Below, in pieces: positions 18,053 through 27,252 of a stretch of DNA of 64,000 nt (position 1 is its first letter; every line of letters starts with the position of its first letter). The DNA is from Saprospirales bacterium (GTDB lineage Bacteria; Bacteroidota; Bacteroidia; Chitinophagales; Saprospiraceae), in the NCBI GenBank assembly GCA_007695145.1, contig REEI01000059.1, positions 36,438-100,437 of the forward strand, written 5' to 3'. A program made the position numbers and the translations under genes. The notes under the pieces are model-generated. The model saw only the letters and a program-made list of their open reading frames with translations. It ran no database searches and had not been told where the DNA came from.

Positions 18053-19393
18053 CTACAGCACTCCCTGATTTGTCATAGCCCTGTAAAGTCTCACAAAGCC
18101 AGCTGTATTAGCTCCTTTTACAAAGTTTGTATGACCATTGATTTTACCACCGTAATTGCTGCATTCGCTGTAAATGTATTTCATAGTTTTCCGCAATCTA
18201 CTATCCACCTTCTCTTTGGTCCATTTGTATCCCAATCTGTTTTGCGTCATTTCAAAAGCAGATACGCTTACTCCGCCTGCATTGGAAGCTTTGCCTGGAA
18301 CATAAGCTACTCCATTTTCTAAAAAGTATTGGACAGCATCGTTTGTACAGGGCATATTAGCACCTTCCAGCAAAGCAAAGCAATCATTCTCTACCAGTGT
18401 TACAGCATCCGATCTTTCAAGTTCATTTTGAGTGGCACAGGGTATGGCAAGCTTACAGGAGTAGTCCCAAGGCTTTTTATCCTCTGAAAATTCAAGGTCA
18501 AATCTTTTTGCAAATTCCTCAATTCTTCCCCGATTTTTCAACTTATGCTCTTTAACAAATTTAAACATTTTCTTGGTAAAACCACCCTCGCAATAAACCA
18601 CCCCACCACTGTCAGAGAGGGTTTGCACTTTCATACCTAACTCCATTGCCTTCTCACAGGCAAAAATGGCTACATTTCCAGAGCCGGAGATATTAACCTT
18701 AGCTCCCTCTGCATCATAACCTACATCTTTCAATAGTTGTTCAGCGAAATAAAGACAACCATAGCCGGTAGATTCAGGTCTGAGCCTGCTTCCACCGGAG
18801 TAGAAATTTTTTCCTGTGTAAGATCCGTCAAACTGCCTTTTCAGCATATTGGTAAAACCGAAAATATATCCAATTTCTCGCTCCCCAACACCAATATCTC
18901 CGGCAGGAACATCAGAATCAATATCAGAATAGTGAAAAAATTGGGCGGCAAAAGCCTGACAAAACCTCATTACATCCTCCTCTGAATATTCGGAAGGATT
19001 AAAGTCTGAACCTCCTTTCCCAGCACCTAGCTGAAGACCAGTTAGACTATTTTTAAGAGATTGTTCAAAGCCCAAAAATTTTAAAACACTCAAATTCACT
19101 GAAGGGTGAAAGCGAAACCCACCTTTATATGGACCGAGGGACCGATTGAATTGCACCCTGTAACCCCTGTGAAGCTCTTCTTTGCCCTCTCCATTTAACC
19201 AGCTGATTCTAAAGTCGATAATGCGATCCGGCTCCAGCATCCTCCGGATTATTGCAACATTCTGAAACTCGCTGTTCTTCTGCACGAAATCATCGATTTT
19301 GTCCAAAAAGGATTCCACCACCTGTAGATATTCCCTCTGATCCGGATATTTTCCGTGGGCTTCATCACGTATTTTTCTAAGGTCTACCTTCAT
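18053..19393 (-). CDS. gdhA: NADP-type glutamate dehydrogenase
   Basis: Hexameric glutamate dehydrogenase interconverts 2-oxoglutarate plus ammonia and glutamate; the 446-residue length with this N-terminus is that of the NADP-dependent assimilatory type. Conserved blocks are GPYKGGFRFHPSV (87-99), GFEQSLKNSLTGL (108-120), the catalytic GAGKGGSDF (123-131), DVPAGDIGVGEREIGY, and the dinucleotide site VNISGSGNVAIFACEKA. I used the ATG at 19393, which gives MKVDLRKIRDEAHGKYPD; an in-frame ATG at 19492 would add 33 residues that are not family-like. Confidence 0.94.
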   Translation of the reverse strand: MKVDLRKIRDEAHGKYPDQREYLQVVESFLDKIDDFVQKNSEFQNVAIIRRMLEPDRIIDFRISWLNGEGKEELHRGYRVQFNRSLGPYKGGFRFHPSVNLSVLKFLGFEQSLKNSLTGLQLGAGKGGSDFNPSEYSEEDVMRFCQAFAAQFFHYSDIDSDVPAGDIGVGEREIGYIFGFTNMLKRQFDGSYTGKNFYSGGSRLRPESTGYGCLYFAEQLLKDVGYDAEGAKVNISGSGNVAIFACEKAMELGMKVQTLSDSGGVVYCEGGFTKKMFKFVKEHKLKNRGRIEEFAKRFDLEFSEDKKPWDYSCKLAIPCATQNELERSDAVTLVENDCFALLEGANMPCTNDAVQYFLENGVAYVPGKASNAGGVSVSAFEMTQNRLGYKWTKEKVDSRLRKTMKYIYSECSNYGGKINGHTNFVKGANTAGFVRLYRAMTNQGVL

Positions 19394-19868
19394 TGAGAAA
19401 TTTTTGATTACTAAAAAGTAAGAAGAAAAGCACCGATTTAGTTCAAGGATAAGATTCTTCCAGTGAAAAGTTTTTACATCCTGTTGCTTCACTATCTCAA
19501 TGATACCAATGCGGATAACAAAGATTAAAAACCATTGAAGAAAGTATAAATACCATAAGTTCTCAAAAACTTAATATTGCCAGTATTTGACTATTGGTCT
19601 GCCTACTGGCTAAACCATTTCAATATCCCTGAATCATTACTTTTCCAAAAATATCAATAGGACATTAGACAGTGGCTTCAAATTGAACCGGAAGGTCGGC
19701 AAAAACATTACTACAGCGTAGCCCAATGGATATTCTTTCTACTGGCATTTTATATAGAAAATGGGTATGGATTTACCACCAGGAGTATTTGATTGAACAT
19801 ATAATTCCGTAGTAAATTACCCTAAAAATATCCTATATTTGCGCTGTTTTTCAACTAAAAAATGAATT
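19394..19868. other. divergent intergenic region between gdhA and lpdA, 475 bases
   Basis: AT-rich spacer that must hold both divergent promoters. Toward lpdA there is an exact -7 element at 19834-19841. Toward gdhA no exact element was found; CAAAGATT near 19520 is a one-mismatch candidate on the minus strand. No reading frame or RNA gene is convincing. Confidence 0.45.
19834..19841 (+). promoter_or_regulatory. putative lpdA -7 promoter element
   Basis: TATATTTG matches TAnnTTTG exactly and ends 27 bases before the ATG at 19869, which gives a leader of plausible length. A clear -33 TTG is not present at the usual spacing. Confidence 0.45.
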
Positions 19869-21266
19869 ATGGATTTTGATATTATTGTAGTAGGTAGTGG
19901 ACCCGGAGGATATGTCGCCGCAATCAGGGCATCACAGTTAGGAATGAAAACAGCAGTGGTTGAGAGAGAGTCCCTGGGAGGCATTTGTCTCAATTGGGGT
20001 TGTATCCCAACAAAGGCACTTCTAAAGAGTGCACAGGTTTTCAACTATATCAATCATGCTGAGGATTATGGCATCAGCATTTCAGAGGCAAAAGCTGACT
20101 TTGGCAAAATGATAAAAAGAAGCCGCGATGTTGCCAACGGAATGAGCAAAGGCATTCAGTTTCTTTTCAGAAAGAATAAAATACAGGTTCTTGACGGTCA
20201 TGGAAAACTGGTAAGGGGTAAAAAGGTAGAAGTTAAAGATAAGGATGGGAACACTAAAACCTATTCGGCTAAACATATAATTGTGGCCACCGGTGCCAGA
20301 GCCAGAGAGCTTCCCAACATACCCATTGATGGCAAAAAAATAATTGAATACAGAAAGGCAATGAGCCTTGAAAGTCAACCTAAAACCATGGCAGTGGTCG
20401 GTGCAGGAGCCATAGGTAGTGAATTTGCATATTTTTACAACTCTATCGGCACAAAAGTCACCATAATTGAATATATGGAGCAAGGACTTGTCCCGAGAGA
20501 GGATGCTGATGTGTCGAAAGAATTAGGGAAGGTATTTAAAAAACAGGGAATGGAGGTGATGGCCAATAGCGCTGTCCAGTCAGTAGAGGTAGGCAAGGAC
20601 AAATGCACCCTTCTTGTAAAAAACAACAAGACCGGAAAGGAAGCAAAAGTAGAAGTGGACGTGGTTTTATCTGCTGCAGGAATTACTCCAAATACTGAAA
20701 ATGTAGGTCTGGAAACACTGGGAATCAAAATGGACAAAGGTTATGTACTTGTTGATGAATTTTACAACACAAACGTGCCAGGAATTTATGCCATTGGAGA
20801 TATTGTTCCGGGACCTGCTCTTGCCCACGTAGCCAGTGCCGAGGGTATTATTTGTGTGGAAAAAATTGCAGGCATGAATCCCGAACCCATTGATTACAAT
20901 AATATACCGTCCTGCACATACTGCATACCTGAAGTGGCCTCGGTTGGAATGACAGAAGCTCAGGCAAAAGAGGCCGGATATGAACTAAAAGTCGGCAAAT
21001 TCCCTTTTTCGGCCTCCGGAAAGGCCAGTGCTGCAGGAGCCAAAGAGGGATTTGTAAAGCTCATCTTCGATGCTAAATACGGTGAGTTGCTTGGTGGGCA
21101 TATGATAGGCTACAATGTTACCGAAATGGTAGCTGAACTGGTGGCAGTGAGAAAACTGGAAACCACTGGTCATGAACTCATCAAGACCATTCACCCTCAC
21201 CCCACCATGAGTGAGGCTATTATGGAGGCAGCAGCAGCAGCCTACGATGAGGTTATCCATTTGTAA
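19869..21266 (+). CDS. lpdA: dihydrolipoyl dehydrogenase 1
   Basis: E3 flavoprotein of 2-oxoacid dehydrogenase complexes, which reoxidises dihydrolipoamide with NAD. FAD motif GSGPGGY (9-15), redox-active pair in GGICLNWGCIPTK (Cys40, Cys45), NAD-binding GAGAIGSEFAYF, second FAD motif TNVPGIYAIGDI, and the C-terminal His-Glu couple in HPHPTMSEAI. Length of 465 residues is typical. The Trp in the redox motif separates this copy from the GGTCLNVGC type at 35.7 kb. It is monocistronic, with a promoter element upstream and an intrinsic terminator immediately downstream. Confidence 0.95.
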   Translation: MDFDIIVVGSGPGGYVAAIRASQLGMKTAVVERESLGGICLNWGCIPTKALLKSAQVFNYINHAEDYGISISEAKADFGKMIKRSRDVANGMSKGIQFLFRKNKIQVLDGHGKLVRGKKVEVKDKDGNTKTYSAKHIIVATGARARELPNIPIDGKKIIEYRKAMSLESQPKTMAVVGAGAIGSEFAYFYNSIGTKVTIIEYMEQGLVPREDADVSKELGKVFKKQGMEVMANSAVQSVEVGKDKCTLLVKNNKTGKEAKVEVDVVLSAAGITPNTENVGLETLGIKMDKGYVLVDEFYNTNVPGIYAIGDIVPGPALAHVASAEGIICVEKIAGMNPEPIDYNNIPSCTYCIPEVASVGMTEAQAKEAGYELKVGKFPFSASGKASAAGAKEGFVKLIFDAKYGELLGGHMIGYNVTEMVAELVAVRKLETTGHELIKTIHPHPTMSEAIMEAAAAAYDEVIHL

Positions 21267-21295
21267 CTTCAAATTGAAATACATTCTGACAACAT

Positions 21296-21337
21296 AGCCG
21301 AAGCACATTAATATTTTATTTTTGCTTCGGCTTTTTT
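21296..21337 (+). terminator. intrinsic terminator of lpdA
   Basis: Perfect ten-base stem AGCCGAAGCA (21296-21305) with TGCTTCGGCT (21323-21332), a 17-base AT-rich loop, followed by a run of six T (21332-21337). It begins 29 bases after the lpdA stop. Confidence 0.88.
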
Positions 21338-21448
21338 ACAGCACAAAATTCCTGGTGGCTCCTAAAGTTTATTGAATGGCCGGGAATGACTTCAAATTAA
21401 AGGAGCTAAAAATACAGCTGGGAACTCCTTATATTAGAATGCAATACA

Positions 21449-21456
21449 TATATTTG
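21449..21456 (+). promoter_or_regulatory. putative -7 promoter element just before the helix-hairpin-helix gene
   Basis: TATATTTG is an exact TAnnTTTG match ending five bases before the GTG at 21462. Use of this element would give an almost leaderless transcript. The upstream TTA at 21429-21431 is only a weak -33 candidate with 17-base spacing. Confidence 0.4.
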
Positions 21457-21461
21457 TCTTT

Positions 21462-23555
21462 GTGTTTAAAATTAACTTTGCACCGACCATTGTCACCATT
21501 TGCCTCCTTAGCTTTACCCCTTTGGCAGCACAGGTGGTCATTGACCTTGAGACCGAGGGTCTACTTGAAAGTATTGTAGAGTCATTTGTAGAATCTACTG
21601 ATGCAGAGTCATTTGATTTCAACACCCTTTACGACAGACTTGAACGTTACCTCAATAGCCCCTTGGACTTGAACAGGGCAGGAGAAGGGGATTTGACCGA
21701 CATGCTCATTTTCTCAGATCTTCAAATAGTCAACCTCATCGCCTATCGCCAGGCATATGGAGATTTGGTAGATGTGAGGGAACTTCAGGTAGTCCCTGGA
21801 TTTGAACCAGACTTTATAAGAGCAATTCAGCCTTTTGTAAGAGTTGCAGGAGATGGGCAACGATTTCACAGACCTTTGGGACAAATGGTGACGACAGGTC
21901 GTACGGAGCTATTCGGCAGTGTGGGGCGAACTCTAGAAGAAAAAAGAGGTTATACGCCAGGAGAAGAAGGGCAATCTCGATATCTCGGAAATCCCTGGCG
22001 GTATTACATGAGGTTCAGGCATCAGCACGACAATCGACTCAGTTATGGCCTGACTGCCGAAAAAGACCCCGGTGAACCTTTTTTTGACGACGTCAACAAA
22101 TACGGCTTTGATTTTTATTCGGCCCACTTTCATTTGAGAGATCAGTCCCGCTTTTTGCGTGACTTGATAGTTGGGGACTTTCATGTGAGCCTTGGTCAGG
22201 GATTGATCATGCATTCGGGCTTTGGCCGGGGCAAAAGCGCATTTGTTACCAATATATCAAGAGGGGGAAGGACCCTGCGACCACATACCTCCGTAGCCGA
22301 ATTTGGATTCAACCGCGGATTGGCTGCCAATATGAATATCGGTGACTACAATATCACAGCATTTGCTTCATCTCTGAAGGTAGATGGTTCTGTACAAATC
22401 ATTGAGGATGATCCTGCCGCAGGAGAAGACGATCTGACCCGATTTTTCACCTCCCTACAACAATCCGGACTGCATAGGACTCCAACCGAAATCCGCAATA
22501 AAAATGCCATTCGCCACAGCAGTGCAGGTCTTGCCGTTAAAAGGAGATTCGACCGGCTCACCCTGGGTATTCACGCGGTTTATAATAATTTTGACATCCC
22601 CCAAAGCAGAAATATAAGGCCATACAACCAGTTCTATTTTGATGGAACTGACCTCTTCAATGCGGCTGTGGATTACAGATTCATCTACCGCAACTTCAAT
22701 TTCTTTGGTGAAACTGCTATTTCTGACAATGGCGGGATAGCTACAGTCAATGGAATGTTGATAGGGCTGCACAGAACGGTTTCCCTTGCCCTACTCTATC
22801 GAAATCTTGGAATTAAGTACCAGGCAATTTACCCTAACGTCTTTGGCGAAAGTTCAGTTGGCAATAATGAAAGTGGTTTTTATGCAGGCCTGGAGATAAG
22901 ACCCACCAGAGGTATTACCATAAGTAGTTATATTGACCTCTGGCAGCACCCATGGCTGAGGTTTCGAACAGATGCAAGTTCGAGGGGAAATGAATTTTTT
23001 GTGCGATTCAATTACAGTATTCGAAGAAAATTGAACGTATACGCCCAGTACAGAGTCAAAACCAGAGAGCAAAACATCACTGAGGATGTCGCTATCAGGA
23101 TTATGGAGGAAGAAGTCCGCGAAAATATTCGCCTTCATCTTTCATTGAATGTAACCCGTGAACTTGAATTGAGAACCCGCTTTGATTATACCATTTACAA
23201 CTTTCATGACGTATCTGAAACTGGTTTTATGGTATTTCAGGATGTGTTGTATCGTCCAATGGGAAGTCCGATAAGTTTCACCGGGAGGCTGAGTTTTTTT
23301 GATACTGAGAGTTTCAATTCAAGAATATACGCATTTGAGAATGACCTTCTTTACAGCTTCAGCGTACCACCATTTTCCGACCGTGGATACAGATACTACC
23401 TCAATCTCCGGTACCGACCGACCCGGGCCATCACTCTTGAGGCGAGAATTGCCCAGACAAAATACACCAATAGAGACCAAATAGGCAGTGGCCTTGAAAC
23501 CATCGAAGGGAATACCCGAACAGATGTCAAATTTCAGATCAGATATTTGTTTTGA
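21462..23555 (+). CDS. secreted helix-hairpin-helix protein with outer-membrane barrel-like body
   Basis: A 697-residue protein. Residues 1-23 are a signal peptide ending in TPLAAQ. Residues about 60-130 hold a ComEA-like helix-hairpin-helix pair (LNSPLDLNRAGEGDLTDM, FSDLQIVNLIAYRQAYGDL, VRELQVVPGFEPDFIRAI). The rest is rich in alternating aromatic/polar strands with many Arg, ending in RTDVKFQIRYLF, a C-terminal Phe as in outer-membrane barrels. Such proteins recur in Bacteroidota without known function; a role in DNA or peptidoglycan contact is unproven. GTG at 21462 is the first start after an in-frame TAG at 21435; no ATG is available nearby. Confidence 0.75.
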   Translation: MFKINFAPTIVTICLLSFTPLAAQVVIDLETEGLLESIVESFVESTDAESFDFNTLYDRLERYLNSPLDLNRAGEGDLTDMLIFSDLQIVNLIAYRQAYGDLVDVRELQVVPGFEPDFIRAIQPFVRVAGDGQRFHRPLGQMVTTGRTELFGSVGRTLEEKRGYTPGEEGQSRYLGNPWRYYMRFRHQHDNRLSYGLTAEKDPGEPFFDDVNKYGFDFYSAHFHLRDQSRFLRDLIVGDFHVSLGQGLIMHSGFGRGKSAFVTNISRGGRTLRPHTSVAEFGFNRGLAANMNIGDYNITAFASSLKVDGSVQIIEDDPAAGEDDLTRFFTSLQQSGLHRTPTEIRNKNAIRHSSAGLAVKRRFDRLTLGIHAVYNNFDIPQSRNIRPYNQFYFDGTDLFNAAVDYRFIYRNFNFFGETAISDNGGIATVNGMLIGLHRTVSLALLYRNLGIKYQAIYPNVFGESSVGNNESGFYAGLEIRPTRGITISSYIDLWQHPWLRFRTDASSRGNEFFVRFNYSIRRKLNVYAQYRVKTREQNITEDVAIRIMEEEVRENIRLHLSLNVTRELELRTRFDYTIYNFHDVSETGFMVFQDVLYRPMGSPISFTGRLSFFDTESFNSRIYAFENDLLYSFSVPPFSDRGYRYYLNLRYRPTRAITLEARIAQTKYTNRDQIGSGLETIEGNTRTDVKFQIRYLF

Positions 23556-23829
23556 ATGAAATTTAATTACCCACCAATTTTCCCCCTGACTGCATCAGTT
23601 TATTGAGTGCATAAAAATTCTTAGTTTTGGGTTCGGTATTTAATGGTTTGGTAAAGGTTGCAAAGGACGCTGCTTTAGTCCTTTGGGAAGGAGCGATCTT
23701 AATGAGTCTTTATGGATTTAGACACAACAAGGAATTCTTATACCTACAGATACCTAATCAGTGCATTTTTCAAAATGCTTCTTGCTGGCAATGCTGGAGT
23801 ATGCACTCAAAATCTTTAATCAATCTAAG
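23556..23829. other. intergenic region, 274 bases
   Basis: Spacer between the barrel gene and the ECF sigma gene. Frames that stay open here lack any family resemblance. No exact TAnnTTTG element, terminator or RNA gene was found. Confidence 0.4.
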
Positions 23830-24378
23830 ATGGAACAAGCAGACATCAAAAAACTTGTCGAAGCCTGTATTGCCGGAGAGGAACAGGCTCAAGAGCAGTT
23901 TTTTTATCAGTTTGGTCCGTATGTAAAAGGAGTGGTAAGGAAGTATTTTAAAAATAATTCCGGCGCAGAAGATGCATTTATGAAAGCCATGTACAAAATA
24001 CTGACAAGACTGGATAGCTTAGACCAAATAGATAGCATCTTTGGCTGGATGAGGCGGATAGCCGCCAATGAGTCTCTCATGGAACTTAGGGGATCAAAAA
24101 ATCTAATGGATGTGGAAGAAATCAACCAAAATATTCCGCAGTTGGAAACCTCCCAGAAGCAAGAGCTGGACATGGAGTTAATAATGCGAATGGTTGAGGA
24201 ACTACCCGAAGGTTATCGAAATGTTTTTTGTCTCTATGAGATTGATGGATTTAAGCATCGGGAAATTGCAGAAATTCTCGGAATTTCAATCAACACATCA
24301 AAGTCGCAGTTGATTATGGCAAAAAAAAGATTGAGGAACTCTCTTGAAGCTCTGGGGTTTAAATCCAGGGGGCAATAA
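23830..24378 (+). CDS. ECF-type RNA polymerase sigma factor (second copy)
   Basis: A 182-residue sigma-70 family ECF factor. Region 2 includes GAEDAFMKAMYKILTRLDSL and IFGWMRRIAANESLMELR; region 4 includes LPEGYRNVFCLYEIDGFKHR and the helix-turn-helix EIAEILGISINTSKSQLIMA. I chose the ATG at 23830 (MEQADIKKL), which matches the usual start; an ATG at 23761 would add a Cys-rich extension unlike the family. The next gene begins 15 bases after the stop and encodes a one-helix membrane protein, probably the cognate regulator. Confidence 0.9.
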   Translation: MEQADIKKLVEACIAGEEQAQEQFFYQFGPYVKGVVRKYFKNNSGAEDAFMKAMYKILTRLDSLDQIDSIFGWMRRIAANESLMELRGSKNLMDVEEINQNIPQLETSQKQELDMELIMRMVEELPEGYRNVFCLYEIDGFKHREIAEILGISINTSKSQLIMAKKRLRNSLEALGFKSRGQ

Positions 24379-24393
24379 CTAAATAATACTGAA

Positions 24394-25050
24394 ATGGATC
24401 AATTGGATAACTTCATAAAGCAATTAAAAAATCACAGACCTGCCGTCTCAAAAACGGAGTGGCTAAGACTCAAGGGAATTTTGCGACAACAGAAAACAAA
24501 CAATTCACCCAGGCAGAAAATCAACAACATCCGAATTCCTCTTTCAATAGCTGCAGGGATGCTGCTGTTGATTGGAGTAGGCTTAACTCTCTTTCTTTCA
24601 GAGAGCAAAACAGAGCAAAACCTGGTTTCTTCGAAAGTTGAAAGTGAAAGGAATGCTATGGTAGCCTCCCTTCAGATGGACCGATTGCATCACCGCGGAG
24701 AATTGGTAACCTTTAGAGAAGGGGCACCCACGTCAGTAAGTTTGTCCCCTGAACTTGGTGATCCTTACCATGCGACGCTGCCTAATGGGGACAATTGGCT
24801 TATTCACCTCAAACTGGTTCGAGAAAGAGACCATTGCGAAGCCACTATAAAATCGATCAATGACAAGGCAATGCAATTGCAGCTTGAAAAATTTGATGAT
24901 GAGTGCAATGAATTTCGATCTGACAGCAAGAAAGCTGAGATGAAATGGGTGGAGAAAAACGGGGAAGAGCGCATTGTTCTGGTATTGGCTGATGGATTTT
25001 CAAGTCAAATTGAAGCACCTATCACCCTAGAACTTAAGAGGATTTATTAA
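24394..25050 (+). CDS. single-pass membrane protein, probable anti-sigma regulator
   Basis: A 218-residue protein with a charged N-terminal region (residues 1-47), one transmembrane helix at about 48-68 (LSIAAGMLLLIGVGLTLFL), and a periplasmic domain of about 150 residues with no recognised fold and two Cys residues. N-in topology and its position 15 bases after an ECF sigma gene suggest that the N-terminal region binds the sigma factor, as in many Bacteroidota pairs. No zinc-binding anti-sigma motif is present. Function inferred from context. Confidence 0.65.
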   Translation: MDQLDNFIKQLKNHRPAVSKTEWLRLKGILRQQKTNNSPRQKINNIRIPLSIAAGMLLLIGVGLTLFLSESKTEQNLVSSKVESERNAMVASLQMDRLHHRGELVTFREGAPTSVSLSPELGDPYHATLPNGDNWLIHLKLVRERDHCEATIKSINDKAMQLQLEKFDDECNEFRSDSKKAEMKWVEKNGEERIVLVLADGFSSQIEAPITLELKRIY

Positions 25051-25088
25051 TTATTGAAAACCGGTGAATCAGTTTACAATCTGAAATT

Positions 25089-26468
25089 TTATCTCTCTGG
25101 AATCTCCCTCGGTAAAGTCACTTTGAATTCAGTCCCTATACCCGTATTCGAACTTACCTCAATATTGCCATAGTGTAACTCGATGATTTTTTTTACCAGC
25201 GACAAGCCTATACCACTGCCTAATTTTTCATGTGAGGTTTTCCCTCGATAAAATGGTTGAAAGATCATTGAAATCTCGGATTTATCTATACCGGGACCAT
25301 GATCCGTAAATTGCATAGTTAATTTTTCAGCATCGCCCGACACTAAAATCTCACAGCTTTGATCCTCTGAAAATTTAATGGCGTTTTCAATGATGTTGCA
25401 AAAGGCGACCCTGAGAAGGTATTCATTGCCAGATAAGCTCAATTCTAAACCCTCTTCACCTGCACCATTAATATTCAATAAAACTTTAGCTGTAGAGTAC
25501 TCATTGAGCAATTCAGCCCGGCAATTCATCAGCAATTCATCAATTCGAAGGGATTCAAAGGCAATTTGATCAACATCGTAATTACTACGGGCCAGGTCTA
25601 AAAGACTGGCTGACAACTTTTTTATTCTTTTTGCATCCTCCATTACTCTGATCAATCGCTCCCTCTGTATTTCATCAATATCAGGACTGAGCAAGCCGAG
25701 TTCCAATTCTGCAATAGCTGCTGCAAGAGGGGTTCTTATTTCATGACTGATATTATTGACAAACTCTCTTTGAGCTAAAAATGATTGCTCTAAGCGATCT
25801 AGCATTGCGTTAAAATGGTTGGTCAATAAAGCAACCTCATCTGAAGTCTTTCTTGGAGGTAACCTTAGGTTCAGGTTGTTTGCAGTAATATTTTTAACAC
25901 CTTCTGCTATATCGGATACCGGTTTAAGGATTCGATTGGATATATAAATTCCCATAAGAAAGATGATGAAAAACCCAAGTCCTAGGGATAGGCCAATGGT
26001 ATTCCTCAAAAGCTTTAAGTTGCGATACCCCTGAACATCCTGACCTGCAACGGTAATCACATATTCATTTCCACCTATTGAACGATGAAGGCCTACAATT
26101 TCCCAACCATTTTGCTCAAAATAGATCATTCCGCTACTGATAATTTGCCGAATCATTTCTTCGGTTTCCTTGACTATATCAATATCTATAGCATCGTGAT
26201 AAAGTAGCCTAAAATCAGGATCATAAATTGCGACTTCAAAGACAGATAATGTTTGTCGGTTTTCTCTATTTATAGCTTGAAGTACCTCGGGATCGATATT
26301 GGCCTCCAGCAGTAGATTAGCCGTGGTCAACGCCTCCCTCTGCATTTGCTCGACAAAAGCAGTCCGTCTTTCATTCTCTGAGGAAAAGTAGATCACCATT
26401 GCAAAAGCCACAAGTATGCCAGCACATATTGCAGCGAATAGCAAACTCAACTTTGTGCGCAATTTCAT
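25089..26468 (-). CDS. sensor histidine kinase
   Basis: A 459-residue membrane kinase: helix at about 9-28, periplasmic sensor domain of about 125 residues, second helix at about 157-177, HAMP linker (SNRILKPVSDIAEGVKNI), HisKA domain with phosphoacceptor His242 in NNISHEIRTPLA, and HATPase with N-box FCNIIENAIKFS, G1 DHGPGI and G2 GSGIGLSLV. It is 75 bases downstream of the OmpR-type regulator gene on the same strand and forms a two-component system with it. The signal sensed is unknown. Confidence 0.92.
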   Translation of the reverse strand: MKLRTKLSLLFAAICAGILVAFAMVIYFSSENERRTAFVEQMQREALTTANLLLEANIDPEVLQAINRENRQTLSVFEVAIYDPDFRLLYHDAIDIDIVKETEEMIRQIISSGMIYFEQNGWEIVGLHRSIGGNEYVITVAGQDVQGYRNLKLLRNTIGLSLGLGFFIIFLMGIYISNRILKPVSDIAEGVKNITANNLNLRLPPRKTSDEVALLTNHFNAMLDRLEQSFLAQREFVNNISHEIRTPLAAAIAELELGLLSPDIDEIQRERLIRVMEDAKRIKKLSASLLDLARSNYDVDQIAFESLRIDELLMNCRAELLNEYSTAKVLLNINGAGEEGLELSLSGNEYLLRVAFCNIIENAIKFSEDQSCEILVSGDAEKLTMQFTDHGPGIDKSEISMIFQPFYRGKTSHEKLGSGIGLSLVKKIIELHYGNIEVSSNTGIGTEFKVTLPREIPER

Positions 26469-26543
26469 GGTTCAATCTTTAGGAATGCTTTTTGTCAATT
26501 CCCCCCTTTCCAGTAAGCATCTTCTACAGCAAATAAAGAGAAA

Positions 26544-27236
26544 TTATGATTTTTTCTTTCTCTTAAGTTGAAAACCCATTCCGGATTTGGTGTGTATCAA
26601 TTTATGGGAAAAAGGTTTATCCACTTTTTTCCGAAGGTAATTGATGTATACATCTATAAAATTAGTCCCGGTATCAAAGTGGGTGTCCCAGACTTCAGCT
26701 GCAATTTCCTCCCTACTTAATACACGCTTAGGATTTTTAAGCATAAACTCGAGCAACTTATACTCTTTAGGGGTTAGGCTGAGTTCCATACCTGCCCGAT
26801 AGACCGTCTTTGAGTTCAAGTCCATTTTTATCTCGTCGTACTCCAGAATTACCTCTTTACTATCCCCAACGGAATTCACTGACCTTTTCAAAAGTGCTTT
26901 AATTCTGGCAAAAAGCTCTCGAAACTCAAAGGGCTTAACCAGGTAATCATCAGCTCCAGCTTCAAACCCATATACTTTGTCATCCGTAGTACTCAGTGCA
27001 GTGAGCATAAGTATCGGAATGGATTCCTTTACTGCCCTTATTCGACTTACCACCTGAAGGCCGTCAATTCCAGGCAACATAAGGTCGGAGATTATGAGAT
27101 CAAAATCACTATTAAGGGCCATTTTTAGGCCGGTTTCGCCATCATATGCAACGGTAACCTGATAAGCATTTTGCTCTAAAGCACTTCGAATCAGCCCTGC
27201 AAGGCGAGAATCATCTTCTATGAGCAAAATATTCAT
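26544..27236 (-). CDS. OmpR-family response regulator
   Basis: A 230-residue regulator with a receiver domain (acidic pair EDD at 7-9, phosphoacceptor Asp51 in ISDLMLPGIDG, Thr79 in MLTA, Lys101 in LVKPF) and a C-terminal winged helix DNA-binding domain (LTPKEYKLLEFMLKNPKRVL, then FIDVYINYLRKKVDKPF and IHTKSGMGFQL). It is the partner of the kinase encoded just downstream. It lies 16 bases after the Trp/Asp-repeat protein gene, so the two-component system is transcribed with, or from, the proS-DUF3127 run. Confidence 0.94.
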   Translation of the reverse strand: MNILLIEDDSRLAGLIRSALEQNAYQVTVAYDGETGLKMALNSDFDLIISDLMLPGIDGLQVVSRIRAVKESIPILMLTALSTTDDKVYGFEAGADDYLVKPFEFRELFARIKALLKRSVNSVGDSKEVILEYDEIKMDLNSKTVYRAGMELSLTPKEYKLLEFMLKNPKRVLSREEIAAEVWDTHFDTGTNFIDVYINYLRKKVDKPFSHKLIHTKSGMGFQLKRKKKS

Positions 27237-27252
27237 TAGGACGGAAATTACC

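Noticed and set aside
19394..19492. 33-residue N-terminal extension of glutamate dehydrogenase
   Set aside because: The residues do not resemble the family; the ATG at 19393 gives the standard start and length.
21376..21579. Plus-strand frame of 67 codons upstream of the helix-hairpin-helix gene
   Set aside because: It overlaps the signal peptide of the real gene in another frame, runs through the -7 element and resembles no protein.
23627..23926. Plus-strand frame overlapping the start of the second ECF sigma gene
   Set aside because: It is out of frame with the sigma factor, overlaps its region 2 coding part and has no motif.
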